DNA from: Ryuthela nishihirai
Lineage: Eukaryota > Arthropoda > Arachnida > Araneae > Heptathelidae
Length of the DNA: 64,000 bases
Direction: 5' to 3'
Assembly: GCA_038380435.1 (NCBI GenBank)
Contig: JAWZYU010000010.1
Location: 45,852,135 to 45,916,134, forward strand
Shown here: one piece after another, positions 35,910-46,378 of the stretch
How positions within the stretch are numbered: position 1 is the first letter of the stretch
Layout: each line of letters starts with the position of its first letter
Program-made: the position numbers and the translations under genes
Notes under the pieces: generated by a model
Database searches by the model: none
What the model was told of the DNA's origin: nothing
Seen by the model: the letters and a program-made list of their open reading frames with translations, nothing else

Positions 35910-36468
35910 CACTGGTTTCCATAAATTAAGAAAAATCCCTTAGGTCAATGAGAAGCTAACGTCAAAGCTCAATAACTTTTAAAACAAGTTTTTTTTGTTT
36001 TGAAAAATGTGATTGCAGAAAAAGATCTCAATCAAATAAATAAAAATCTCGATTTTCAACAATATTTGTTCAGTATTTAATGAGTTATGGAAGTTTGAAA
36101 ATTTAGCGATAACAATGACAGCCACAAAATATTGACTTCGGAAGTTAATAAAAACTTAGTAATAAATATTGTATCAAAGGATTTAATAAAATAAGTTTAC
36201 ATTTTAGAATTTTCTGTAAAGAATTCTTTCACTATTCTTCAGTTTGTATAAGATTTTTAAGATTGGCATTGCTGTTGTTAAATATTCAAACGTCCAAACT
36301 GATTAAATACTAAACGAACATTGTTGAAAACCGATATATTGATTTATTTGATTGAGATTTTTATCTGAAATCATATATTTAAAACAAAAAAAATTAGAAT
36401 TCATAGAACTTTGACTTTATCTTTCCATTGACTTAACATATAGATTTTCCTTAATTTATGGAAACCAT
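35910..36468. mobile_element. Foldback MITE, full length (right arm only)
   Basis: 559 bp flanked by TA (35908-35909 and 36469-36470). The two halves are long imperfect inverted repeats, CACTGGTTTCCATAAATTAA at one end and its complement GGAAACCAT at the other, with AAGATCTCAATCAAATAAAT mirrored inside. No coding capacity. TA flanks suggest mobilisation by a Tc1/mariner-type transposase. Relatives: 45100-45491, about 12820-13150 and about 25430-25730; the element at 46379-47011 has the same architecture. Confidence 0.85.
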
Positions 36469-37167
36469 TATATTATCCAATGAATCCCCGAAAATTTCAT
36501 TCTCAATTATGTTACCTCCCCAATTAGATTCAAGCATGTCAACCTCCCCTCCCCCACCCCTTTTTAAAAATTTCTAAGTGTCCTACTTTTCTAAGTGCGT
36601 TCTGTATGAAACTTCCTTACCGAAATCTGAGCCCTTGGGTTGCTTGTGAGCTTGCCATTTAACTCATTCTGTGACAAACGTGATGCTCAGAGGTAAAACA
36701 AAAAACATTAAAACCAATCCATTTATATATTCATTTATTGGAAAGCCATTGTTTAATTTTACTACTTGATTAACTTTAAATTTTAGCTCCGTCGTGCGTT
36801 CCGTGCATCCTTATTAGTTTCAAATGTTTCCTTTCTATTGTTACGAAGATGAAATACTTTTCTTGTTGCAACTTCCTCTACATCTTTTCATTCTTATTCG
36901 AAAAGAGGATCGACAAGATTTTCCAGCTGTTGAATGTTTTGATGATGCCATATCGTGAACATTTGCAACTTTTTAGTTTACAAGTGACTTTCGACAAAAA
37001 GGAAGGCAATTAAAAAATTGCTATCAAGGCATCTACACTGTTCGGGTTGTCAAATTGAGAAAGTACGAAAATTTAGATATTTAATATAAAGCACAAATCT
37101 GTTATGCTATAGATATATTTGCCTACTTAAAGAACATCGCATTTTCGAAAAATCGCTTTGTATTATA

Positions 37168-38205
37168 CACTCATGGACAGAAATATTGCAACACAATGAA
37201 CCAAACCTTGAACCACGGTGAAACTGAGTAGAGTGGTAGAGCATGTTAAAGGCAGTATAGATTAATCGTACAATCATCTGAGTGCATATTAAGGTTGTGG
37301 TTTAGGTGACTCCAATATGGGCTCTCAGTACGGGGTATGAAAACATACTGAGAGACCTTATAGGGGACACTAAACACACCCTTAATATGCGGAGATGTAT
37401 TACCGTAATTGGCGGCAATGTATACAGCCAGACGTCGAGGCACCGATGCATTCAGGTCTCTAATAGTGTATTGAGTCACTTTCCGCATTCTTTCTCCAAA
37501 TGGAAACACAGAGTGTTCAGTATGTGTGCTGGTTGAGGACGCTGTTCGAGAAATCGACCCAGGTACGTCCTCTATGTGCATAGGGGATACATATAGACAT
37601 ACAGGGACATAGCAGGCCAAGGTACAGGTTGACATCCTGTAAACACTGTTAGACAATGCATGTTGTATGTGGATTTGATTTTTCGTGCTAAGAAATTGCA
37701 TCACGAGAGCTCTGCAGGATAGGTAGACAATGGAACACCAGAATGCTGTCAACGTAACACTGAGCCGTCAAGGTTCCCTGGACATACACTAAAGATGTTC
37801 TGGAGTAATAACTGATGTTATCCCACACCAGAACACTGGGGTGCAGACACTGGGGCATTCCCGGATTTGTGTCGGATCCTGTTGCTGACTGCAGAATCCA
37901 AACCTTGAACACCCAAACAGAAGCGTGACTCATCCAACAAGAAGATGAGGTGTATTCCCCCTTCCATGTCACATTCTCGATGCAACACAAACGATGTGCA
38001 TAGTGATGATTATAGCAGTCAAAAGCAACCTGTGCAACGGATGCCATGCATGTAATTCAGCTACATTCGAACCTCATCATATGTCCATGTGGACACTGGA
38101 GCATGCATTGCAGACGCCACATTGTGCAGTATTGCTGTAATGTCGCAAGGGGTCAGAGGTTGCTTGTCTGCGGATGAGGCGATCTTCTAGCGGTGTTTTT
38201 TTTTT
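37168..38205 (-). pseudogene. Second Tc1-like transposase relic, right arm
   Basis: Mirror of 8880-9790. The terminal repeat CACTCATGGACAGAAATATT starts at 37168 just after a TA. The longest open piece is 168 codons (37246-37752) and includes the PWPA-like and IVQQCLQ-like regions in mixed frames; the DESHASV/DESRF region lies at about 37930. The break pattern differs slightly from the left copy (for example the left has a TAG near 9278), so decay went on separately in each arm. Confidence 0.8.
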
Positions 38206-38632
38206 AACTCTTAGTTTATCGTGTATGCTGTTTAAAGGAATCGGTGATTTACGAAAGCCGGCACTCTGACACTTTATAGTTTCCTCAATATGGCTCCTGC
38301 AGGTTTGTCGTGAGCAATATGTTCTCCAAATATTCCTTTACCAACATTTCAAAAGGGAAAAATTAAACAGACAGAAAAAGAAATTTAGAGCGAAATGGAA
38401 TCGTTAATGATTGAAGAAACAGTGAGAAATTAATCTAATTTGAGAGGCATTTCTGGAAATACTAGCTACACCATAAAGAAATTGCTGTGTAAGAAATGTG
38501 TACTGTGGCATTTTGATTTGCAGGTTCCTAAACGTATTTATGATTTTGGATTTTTCTAAGCTAAACGATGAAGCATAATTTATTTTTCACCGATACATTT
38601 GCGTTGCAGTAGAATCTTCTTAACTCACTCGG

Positions 38633-38692
38633 TAGTACGCCAGGCTCGTAATCTGCTATTCCCAGTTTCGAGTCCCACTTGGGCCAGTGTTG
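38633..38692 (+). repeat. SINE S1 tRNA-like head, right arm
   Basis: Mirror of 8393-8455. It reads CTCACTCGGTAGTACGCCAG (A-box region) then CAGTTTCGAGTCCCACTTGG (B-box region) and stops at the solo LTR target site. Confidence 0.7.
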
Positions 38693-38696
38693 ATAT

Positions 38697-39424
38697 TGTT
38701 ACGACAGATGAACGTGCTACAATGAATTTATGATAAACGTGCCATGAACGCTTGGGTATGCTTCTGCGTGAGAATTGCGTAACCAACGAATTGGAACACA
38801 GAACCTATCTGAAAAATAAGAAAGAAAGCATTGTTACGTTGGAGTTATTGATATGTGAAAGAAGACATAATTAGTGTCAGTTTATACACGTTAAAGTGGT
38901 TAAAAAAAAGAAATATTTTATATGGTGAGTGCGCGGGAGGTTTACAGGTTTATTGGTGTGGATCATGTTAGTAAACTAGCAAAGAAAAAGGAAAAATTTA
39001 TCATCTTTCGGGTGGTGATCAAACGTCTGAAAAGAATTGGTTCTGAAAAACCAGTCACTTAGCCACAGGTTTGGAGTACTTGATGACCAAAACCTTAGAA
39101 GGAAGTGATTTAGTATATAGTTATTTAGTTTGTTTAGAAATTGCTAAGGATATTCTCTGTAGATTGCATATTTATTTACCAACATGATTTTGTTGTTCAT
39201 TGAATGATATTAGCCTTGTTTTGTGATTTGGGTGTGAATAGAATTAAGATAATGGACTCTTCAGAAAGTTTATATTTGTATTGTTATAGAGTTTCGTGCC
39301 GGTTGATTTAGTTTGTACAAATAATTTCGTCCGTGCTTTTGTAATAAATTGCATTGTTTTTTCATTTTTATTGACATATTTTACTTGAATTCAAGCTCAA
39401 TACTCATCCATTTAATTTGTAGCA
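38697..39424 (+). repeat. Solo LTR, right-arm copy, uninterrupted
   Basis: The 728 bp segment starts TGTTACGACAG and ends TTTGTAGCA, the TG...CA ends typical of LTRs, and is flanked on both sides by ATAT (38693-38696 and 39425-39428), a 4 bp target duplication as made by Gypsy-type integrases. Related segments occur at 21000-21460, 21860-22200, 28500-28830 and 29270-29660, so the family is dispersed. There is no coding sequence. LTR identity is inferred from ends and target duplication; a DNA-transposon explanation is less likely. Confidence 0.6.
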
Positions 39425-39597
39425 ATATTTATTGTGCTATGTTATTGTTGCATTTTGGTTGTTGTTTGTTTGTTTGTTGCTCCTTATAATAATATCGGAA
39501 GTCCCATTTCCTTTGTATCCATTGTGCACTTCCATGTTTCCCGCTCTCATGTCACCCTGTCTGGAGAGACCTTTGACCGGCTTGCCAGTTATTTTGA

Positions 39598-39897
39598 GAC
39601 TTATCTCCGCAAAATTCTCACCCTGTCCTCGGTTAGTAGGGGACACCGATGGACTTGAAAATACCACCGTTCGAGGGATGGAACGTTAAGACAAGGTCTC
39701 GTTGATGGGGTACCATACTCTGTTCACGTTAAAGAACACGCCGGATGGCCTTGACGGGAGGCTACCATCTGTCTCCTAACAGCTGTCCAGTGGATCCTCT
39801 TCCCTAAATATTTCTGAACAATTGGAGTCCTTGTGACCTTGTCATGTAGCCTGTGTGCAAATAAATGCCGCTTAGAAGTGAAACAACTCAAATTAAT
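39598..39897 (+). repeat. SINE S1 body, right arm
   Basis: Mirror of 3243-3545. It begins GAGACTTATCTCCGCAAAAT and ends in the characteristic 3' region around GCCGCTTAGAAGTGAAACAA. It is separated from its head by the LTR and about 170 bp of GTTTGTTTG-rich sequence. Confidence 0.72.
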
Positions 39898-40329
39898 TCC
39901 CTCAAATTGCAGATTGTTGAAGATTTGAGTTGCTGATTGATACAATCTTAGCATAATTAGATAACAAAATCGAAGGTAAACACTAAGTAAAAATATATTA
40001 CTGGAATTCTTGAACAGTTATCAAAATAATAATAAATAAATAAACAAAGGAATTTTTAAACTACCATTTGTCATTTGGCAGGAATCTCGCAGTATAATTC
40101 AACCTTAGAGGGGAGCTGGGAAGATGGAACCTTAAAAAACCTAATTTTCAATCTGGTGTTATTCTTTATCCATGGATATCCAAACTCTGATTAGGGATAT
40201 GCGAGAAAACTCTGGTGCATTTCCGTTAAAAATGGAGAATACTTTAATTTAATAATAAAATAGATACGTACATTTATTGCCTTGTTTTCATATAACAAAT
40301 ATCGTAGAGGATGTTTTGAAAAAAATGTA

Positions 40330-41800
40330 CATCATATGCAGGGTCGGAAAATTAGGGGCATGCCCCCCTCCCTTTCAGAATGCAAATAAGGGAATAGAGG
40401 CAAAATTATTAAACTTATTTACACATTCGTATCAGAAAAAATATGATCACCCACGGAATTACGGTGTACCCGCCAAGGTGCGTCACAGAGCGCACCTGAC
40501 AAGGTCAATCACACGGAGATATAAACGGACGGCCAGGACAGATGAGACATAGTGCATAACGTGAGCACAATGGGCAGAGGTATTGATTTGATGGACGTTC
40601 GAAATGGAATGATCATCGGCAACCACACTAAGGGTGGAAGCATCTCGTAAACAGCAGACTTCGTGGTCTTAGTTCAAGGTGCTGTAGTAAGGGTATACTA
40701 AAAGTCGACCGCTAGCACACCGAGTACCTCCAGACGTCATATATTAAGGCCATCGATCCCAGAGGAGAACGTCGCTTCCGTCGATTGGTAAAAGGTAATA
40801 GACGCGCAATAGTGCAGCAATTGACCACTCAAATGAACGTTGGGGCACCCAGGTACGTGTCCCCGATAACAATAGAGCGAACCCTGTTATGCATGGGTCT
40901 CCAGAGTCAACACTGTGTAAAAGAGCCCATGTTAACCAAGGTCAAATTGGCAATGACGCCTGCATTTCGCACGGGAATGCCGTCATTGGACAGTGGAAGA
41001 GTGGAAAAAGGTTGGCTTCTCTGACGAATCGAGATTTCTATTCCACAGAATTGACGGGCGGTGGCGGATATGGCGTCAGACACACGTGAAACAACACCCG
41101 GACACGCTTGTCAATCAAGTACAGGCCGGCGGTGGCAGTGTGCATGTCTGGGAAATGTTTTCCTGGTATGACCTGGGACCGCTGGTACCACTGGATAGAT
41201 CCTTGAACACCAATGGCTACCTGTCCATCATCGCTGACCACATGCATCCCTTCATGTTGGAGTATACCCTGGTGATGATGACTATGAACAGGAAAATGTG
41301 CCCTGCCATGTCACTAAAGTGGTGCGTGACTGGTTCTAGGAACACGACAGCGATGTCTCCGTTCTCCCTTGGCCAGCGAAATCTCCCGACCTGAATCCCA
41401 TAGAGCACTTGTGGGACTATTTGGATCGACAGGTACGGCGTGCAGACCAACAACCACGTTATCTCCGGAGCCTCCATGCTCTGCTGGAGTGTGAATTGTC
41501 ACGTGTACCTCTGGCAAACTTCCAGGGCCTCATTGCGTCCATGCCATGCTGTCTCGCCACTGTCATCCAGGCCAGGGGTGGTATTCCCATTTTTTGGTAG
41601 GTTATCATATTATTCTGATACAACAGTGTATATATCATTCATTTTTCAAAACATTTTACTGACCTGTTAAAAGGAGGGAAGAATATTACAGTACAGTAGG
41701 AATTCATTTTGTTATTATCCCCTTTACATTTCACCGGCTCGATCGTGTTTCTTGCCGCTTCCCTCCCCCCCTCGATTTTTTTCTACATATAGGCTTGACC
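40330..41800 (+). repeat. Possible host repeat around the Tc1 relic (right arm)
   Basis: The flanks GCAGGGTCGGAAAATTAGGG (about 40338) and CTCGATTTTTTTCTACATAT (about 41773) match, in the same order, the ends of the short element at 59225-59490. This suggests either that the Tc1 is nested in that element or that the short form is an internally deleted derivative of the same transposon. Confidence 0.45.
40570..41600 (+). pseudogene. Tc1/mariner-like transposase relic, right-arm copy
   Basis: Mirror of the left copy but without the internal duplicate, so this is the better view of the original gene (about 343 codons from ATG to TAG, the usual Tc1 length). In order it shows a degenerate helix-turn-helix region with many stops (40570-40980), the first catalytic Asp in SDESRFLFHRIDG (about 41015), the VWEMFSWYDLGPLVPL segment, the second catalytic region, SPDLNPIEHLWDYLD (third acidic residue) and the ending ARGGIPIFW followed by TAG. 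At the second catalytic position the codon reads Glu (QENVPCH) while the left copy keeps Asp. Several frameshifts and stops mean it cannot encode active enzyme. Confidence 0.88.
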
Positions 41801-42846
41801 ACATGAATTTATACTGTCACATTTACATAAAAGATCCAGCAATGTTTTACACTACGTATAGACAGGGAGGTCAAAAACATAGGATAGATCACATATAATC
41901 TATACTGCTTTGTCGCGCGGTCATCGTGAGATTTCATATTAGTGTTTCAACCAGTAATATCTGCGTTCACACATTTAATTTCTTTGGCATATGATCTATC
42001 GACACAACTAATTGTCCTTTTCTTTTGGGACTTTTTCTCTAATGTCAAATTAAAAAATAAAACTTTCTGAAATCGGACACGATGTCTTCGGCGTCTGAGT
42101 TGTGATTGACAGGTCAAGTGGCACCATGGGAGCGGCATAAATATACATAGTTGATGATTTCACGGCGGTGTGATTAATCCTCTTTACACTTGGCAGTGGT
42201 GTAATTTTAGGTCGATTCGTAGCACGTTAACAACGGGTGAAATTGACCAAAGTGAAATTTCATTTCCTGCCGGTAGCTTTCTGTTTTTATGAAGACAAAT
42301 TTCTGATTTCGGCCCAAGTCTGCCGTTTACGACATTATGAATCCAAGATTTAATAAACTGACGTTTATTCTTTACGAAAAACTTATATGTCCAGAGGACC
42401 AAATCCATAGCATAAATTCATCACGAAAGGATGGTATGTAGCCTAATATATATTTTAATCGTATAGTAGTCTCAGTTCGTGGTGTTGTTTTTGACCTGGA
42501 TGTTTGTTCTTTCGCATTTCAATGACAACACCAAGACCAAATGAACTGTTTATGCCTTATACCAATGTTGTTAATTTGCAAAAAATGTGTCTGAGCGATA
42601 CTTTCCTTGCTCCACAATGTATTAAATAGCAAGGTCACAAGACCAAAACATTTCAATAGTGTGATGTGCGAGAATGTTAAACTCAAGAGATGAAAGTTCA
42701 GTGAATGCTCCAGACCGAAAGTGTAGGTATAGGGATCGCGCAAATGACATCATATAAAAAGAGGATATGAAGACAATAAAACTCAGACTCCTGACTTTAA
42801 AATCTCATCTCCTTTTTATTCCATATGACGATTAATTTCCCCAATT

Positions 42847-43252
42847 CCTAAAAGGCAATAATCAGAATATCACTGTCCTAGATAGTGTAGCAAAATAACA
42901 TTTCTCAGGAAAAGAAGAAGACATATTCTTCGCATAGTCTACTTTGCAACAAATTCATCTCATCAGATTGTACTAAGAGTTTTAGCAAAATATCTCTTTG
43001 GGACAGAAAATGTTCGAAGGGGCTACTTTTACAATCTACTTTGCATATTAATAAAAAATTATATTGCATCACCTGCTATTTTATTTCATTTTTTTGCTGA
43101 ATATAAAATTCGGAGTCAAAATTCTATAATGCTTTCTTTTTATTTTTGCTTTTCAGAAAGCAAAAACTCAAAACTTTAGTAGCCAAGGAAATTAGACTCA
43201 ACCCCTTCATACATATTCCGAAAGGTTAGATATGAACCTAAAGATTGGTTAT
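42847..43252. other. Start of single-copy flank, no gene
   Basis: First sequence outside the right arm. AT-rich, no frame over 60 codons, no repeat recognised. Confidence 0.5.
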
Positions 43253-43324
43253 ACACTATCTGATTCAAAAATGTACGGACACTCGCTCATCTAAAATCTG
43301 CCGGTAATAGGAAAGGAATTAATA

Positions 43325-44215
43325 TTCGTTAGTCCACCTTTGGCTGGTATCACAGCCTCCACTCTCCGAGGAAGGTTTTCCACTAGATTTTGGTATGTTG
43401 CTGTGGGAATTGCCTGACATTCTGCAGCGAGCATTAGTGAGGCCGGTCACTGATGTCGCGCGGTTCGGCCTGGCTTGCAGTAGGCGTTCGAATTCATCCC
43501 AAAGGTGTTCCATGGGGTGAGATCAAAGCTCTGTGCAGGCCAGTCAAGTTCTTCCACACCCATCTTATCAAACCGTTCCTACACGCTCCTCGTTTTGTGG
43601 ACGGGGACTTTGCATCATGTTGGTACAGGAAAGAGAATTCACTGAACTGTTGCCATAAAGTTTTGAGCACAGAATTGTCGGAAATATCATTATAGGCTGC
43701 GGCGTTCAGAGTCAATTCACCGGAACTAGGGAACTCAGTCCGATCCATGGAAAACAGCCCCAGACCATGATGCCTCAACCACCAAACTTTACAGTTAGCA
43801 TAACACAGTGAGGGAGGTAGCATTCTCCTAGCATCTTCCGCATCCAGACTCGTCCTTCGGACTGTCAGATGGTGAAGCGTGATTCACCACTCCGGAGAAT
43901 ACGGTTCCACTGCTCAAGAGTCCAGTGGTGCCATTCTTTATACCACTCCAACCGACACTTGGCGCTGATCTCGTTAATGTTAGGCTTGTGTGCGTCTGCT
44001 CAGCCATGGAAACCCATTTCCTGCAGCTCGTGACGACTGTCATGGTGCTGGCGTTGCTTCCAGAGGCATTTCGGAACTCGGTAGTGAGTGTTATACCCTA
44101 GGACATGCGATTTTCTCGCACCACCCACTTCAGCAAACGGCGGTACCGCTCTATCATTTAAGGTGTCATATCGAATCGCGATTGTGCTGTTGTTGCTCCT
44201 AGGCGTTTCCCCTTC
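43325..44215 (-). pseudogene. Tc1-like transposase relic, third element
   Basis: C-terminal half is clear. Conceptual minus reading includes WLRHHGLGLFSMDRTEFPSS (cf. the VWG-F-GLGPL segment), LNAAAYNDISDNSVLKTLWQ, FLYQHDAKSPSTK (second catalytic Asp retained, in QHD where QHDNAP is usual), GMEHLWDEFERLLQARPNR (third acidic region) and an end resembling IPKSSGKPSSE. Frameshifts separate 43494-43823 from 43319-43513. The N-terminal DNA-binding half is badly eroded (43830-44215). Confidence 0.82.
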
Positions 44216-44370
44216 ACGATAACATCACTTACTGTTGGTCGGAGCAGCTGCAGCAGGGCTGAAATGTCTTGAACTGACTTGTTGCTAAGGTGGCATCCTA
44301 TGACCGTGCCACATTGAAAGTCACTGAACTCTGCCGTACGGCCTATTCTCTTGTTGACGAGTGTCTATGA

Positions 44371-44719
44371 CAGGGGTGTCAAACTCAATCTTGTAAAGTG
44401 CCAATGTTTCTTTCAAAATATATCAGTGGGCCGGGATTCAATTAAACACTAATTTTATATAAAAATATCTTTTATTAAATTTAAAGCATACATCAAAATT
44501 AAAATGGCATTAAGTCAAAACGGTTAAAAAAACAGTGCATTATTTCGAAGATCCAGATACTTGACATCTTTTGAGCTTCTTTTCTGTAATCTGTACCTAT
44601 GTGTTCAATGTATTGTACAACTATTCATGAAATTCGAGTATTATTAATTGAGGTCGCAGGTCCATCTAAATGCCCCGGAGGCCACTCATGGCCCTCGGGC
44701 CTTATCTTTGACATGCCTG
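44371..44719. mobile_element. hAT-type MITE nested in the Tc1 element
   Basis: 349 bp, ends CAGGGGTGTCAAACTC and CTTTGACATGCCTG, flanked by GTCTATGA (44363-44370) and CTCTATGA (44720-44727), an 8 bp target duplication with one mismatch. CAGGGGTGTCAAACTC is a common end of Charlie-like hAT elements. No ORF. Confidence 0.88.
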
Positions 44720-45099
44720 CTCTATGAGGTTATGGGCGAATTTACTACTCAGAAAGGGTGTCCGGATACTTTAGATCAGATAGTTCATATCTCAGTTTGT
44801 GTTTCAAGTAGTCATAGCCAGTAGATGTGCAGAATGGACAAGCAATGATTTGATGCATTAATATTCATTGAACGGTCAAGAAACAATCCTGAAAAAGAGA
44901 GATTTCAACGAATCAACTTTCATTTAATTCGTTTATAAGGTATTTGATAAGAAGACACATTTCTAACAGTTAGTTCTAACCGTGGCAGTAATTCTATGCA
45001 AAATTAATAAGTCTATCGTTTGCAACAAAAAATATACTATCTGAAGAGACAATAGCCAGCGCCATCTAAAGAAAAAAGTTTACAATTAAAGTTTTGAAA

Positions 45100-45491
45100 G
45101 TTTTTAAAGATTTAAAAGTTTTTCAATAGCAATGCCAAGCCAAAAAAATTGACTCCAGAAGTTAATTGCGACTTTGTAATAAGTATTATAACAACGAGTT
45201 TAATAAAATAAGTGTATTTTTTAGATGTTTGTGTAAAGAATTATTTCACCATTCATCAGGTTTATATAAGTTTCTTAATATTGGCTTTGCTTGTGTTAAA
45301 TATTCAACCTTCAATAACTCATTAAACAATGAACGAATATTATTGAAAATCGAGATATTGATATAGTTTATTTGAGTTTTTAGCTGCTCTTACATTTTTC
45401 AAAACCAAAAATATTTCCAAAGTTAGAGAGCTCCGACTTATCTTCCTATTGGCATAACTAAGGATTGTTCCTCAATTTATAGAAACCAGTG
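45100..45491 (+). repeat. Foldback MITE relative, one half
   Basis: Matches about 36105-36468 of the full element, ending AATTTATAGAAACCAGTG. The left part is not recognisable. Confidence 0.6.
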
Positions 45492-45710
45492 TCGTTTGTA
45501 CAAGCCTTTTCATGCAAAGGCATTCCTGCCGACCACTGAATCAAAGCAAAAATTTTTTATCCATGATTAGAAGCCAGGTTTCTTTGACCACAGCCAACAA
45601 GAACAGTTTAATCTCTAGTCTAAAAACCATCCGAAATACACTGCCCGAAATTACATAGCGGCGAATCCTGGTTTTTTGAGTAGGGAAAGCAATTGCTAGA
45701 AGGAGTGCTA

Positions 45711-45878
45711 CAACTAAATCGGAACGCCGTTCCGGCAATCGATGTTTCCAAATCATTGAACAGGAACACCATTCTTGTGCTCGATGTTTTCAAATTACTG
45801 AATCGGAACTCCATTCCGGCACTGGATTTTTCCGAATCATTGAATGGGATCGGCGATCAGGTACTTGATGTTTCGTAA
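45711..45878 (+). repeat. Tandem repeat of about 42 bp, open in one frame
   Basis: Four imperfect units. In the plus frame (45693-45878) they read LNRNAVPAIDVSKS, LNRNTILVLDVFKL, LNRNSIPALDFSES and LNGIGDQVLDVS, i.e. 14 residues each. The repeated DNA core is GAACxCCATTC...GATGTTTCC/TTTCAAATCATTGAA. No start, promoter or splice context supports a gene; the frame may be open simply because 42 is divisible by three. Confidence 0.75.
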
Positions 45879-46378
45879 TCTATGAGTAAAAATAGTTCTA
45901 TACTTTTTAAATTCAATATTATTGGATATTAGTATTATACATTGCGTCTTTTCTAGGAAAAAAATGTGGGGACACTGTGGCCTTAAAACAATGTTATTTT
46001 GTGAGTCGAGTGGGATGGCCCAAGCGAATGAAAGAAGTTAAACATTATTTTGATATAATTACTGGGAAGTTAGAACGAAAATATAAATTAATTTTACAAA
46101 AAAATTAACAAAATTACATTCACAAAAAGGTTTAAAACAAACTCCAAATTTGAGTCATGCGTTCTGAGAAATATCTCGCCTTTGCTTTTGATGTTACACT
46201 GTGGAACTGTAGTCCAATCGAAAATGGGGTGAAGAAAAATATAACAAACTGTACATTAAAAACCTTTTCTTTTCTTAACAAACTCTCAACTAAAAGACAA
46301 TAATTAATTTTTATTTTTACGGATGGGAATACGGAGCATACCTGTGTATCCTCAAAAAAAAAGTATTTGTATTATATA

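Larger units (their letters stand above)
34462..36290. other. Right-arm-only block of about 1.8 kb
   Basis: Between sequence pairing with left 10775 (at 34462) and sequence pairing with left 10680 (at 36290) the right arm carries about 1.8 kb with no left partner: two SINE S1 copies (34487-34905, 35517-35795), about 600 bp of other sequence and half of the foldback MITE. The left arm shows a junction with non-matching filler at about 10700-10770, so a left-arm deletion is the simplest explanation. Confidence 0.75.
28468..42846 (-). repeat. Right arm of the giant inverted repeat
   Basis: Reverse complement of the left arm. Its inner edge at about 28468 pairs with 22196 and its outer edge at 42846 pairs with base 1 of the window. 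It carries mirror copies of the Tc1 relics, the solo LTR, SINEs, pogo-like MITE and dispersed AT-rich sequence. It lacks the LINE, the 538 bp insert, the tandem duplication and the 0.66 kb MITE, which gives the empty sites for those insertions. It has one 1.8 kb block (about 34462-36290) missing from the left arm. Confidence 0.95.
43254..44785 (-). mobile_element. Third Tc1-like element, with nested hAT MITE
   Basis: Terminal repeats: CACTATCTGATTCAAAAATG...GTACGGACAC on the left (after TA at 43252-43253) and the diverged complement GTGTCCGGATACTTTAGATCAGATAGT on the right, read across about 44758-44784. Between them lie a minus-strand transposase relic and a 349 bp hAT MITE (44371-44719). 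Without the MITE the element is about 1.2 kb, shorter than a typical 1.6 kb Tc1. Confidence 0.82.

Noticed and set aside
1..42846. A single giant foldback transposon or Maverick/Polinton-type element
   Set aside because: No integrase, polymerase, capsid or protease genes; arms are made of unrelated nested repeats, which fits a segmental duplication better.
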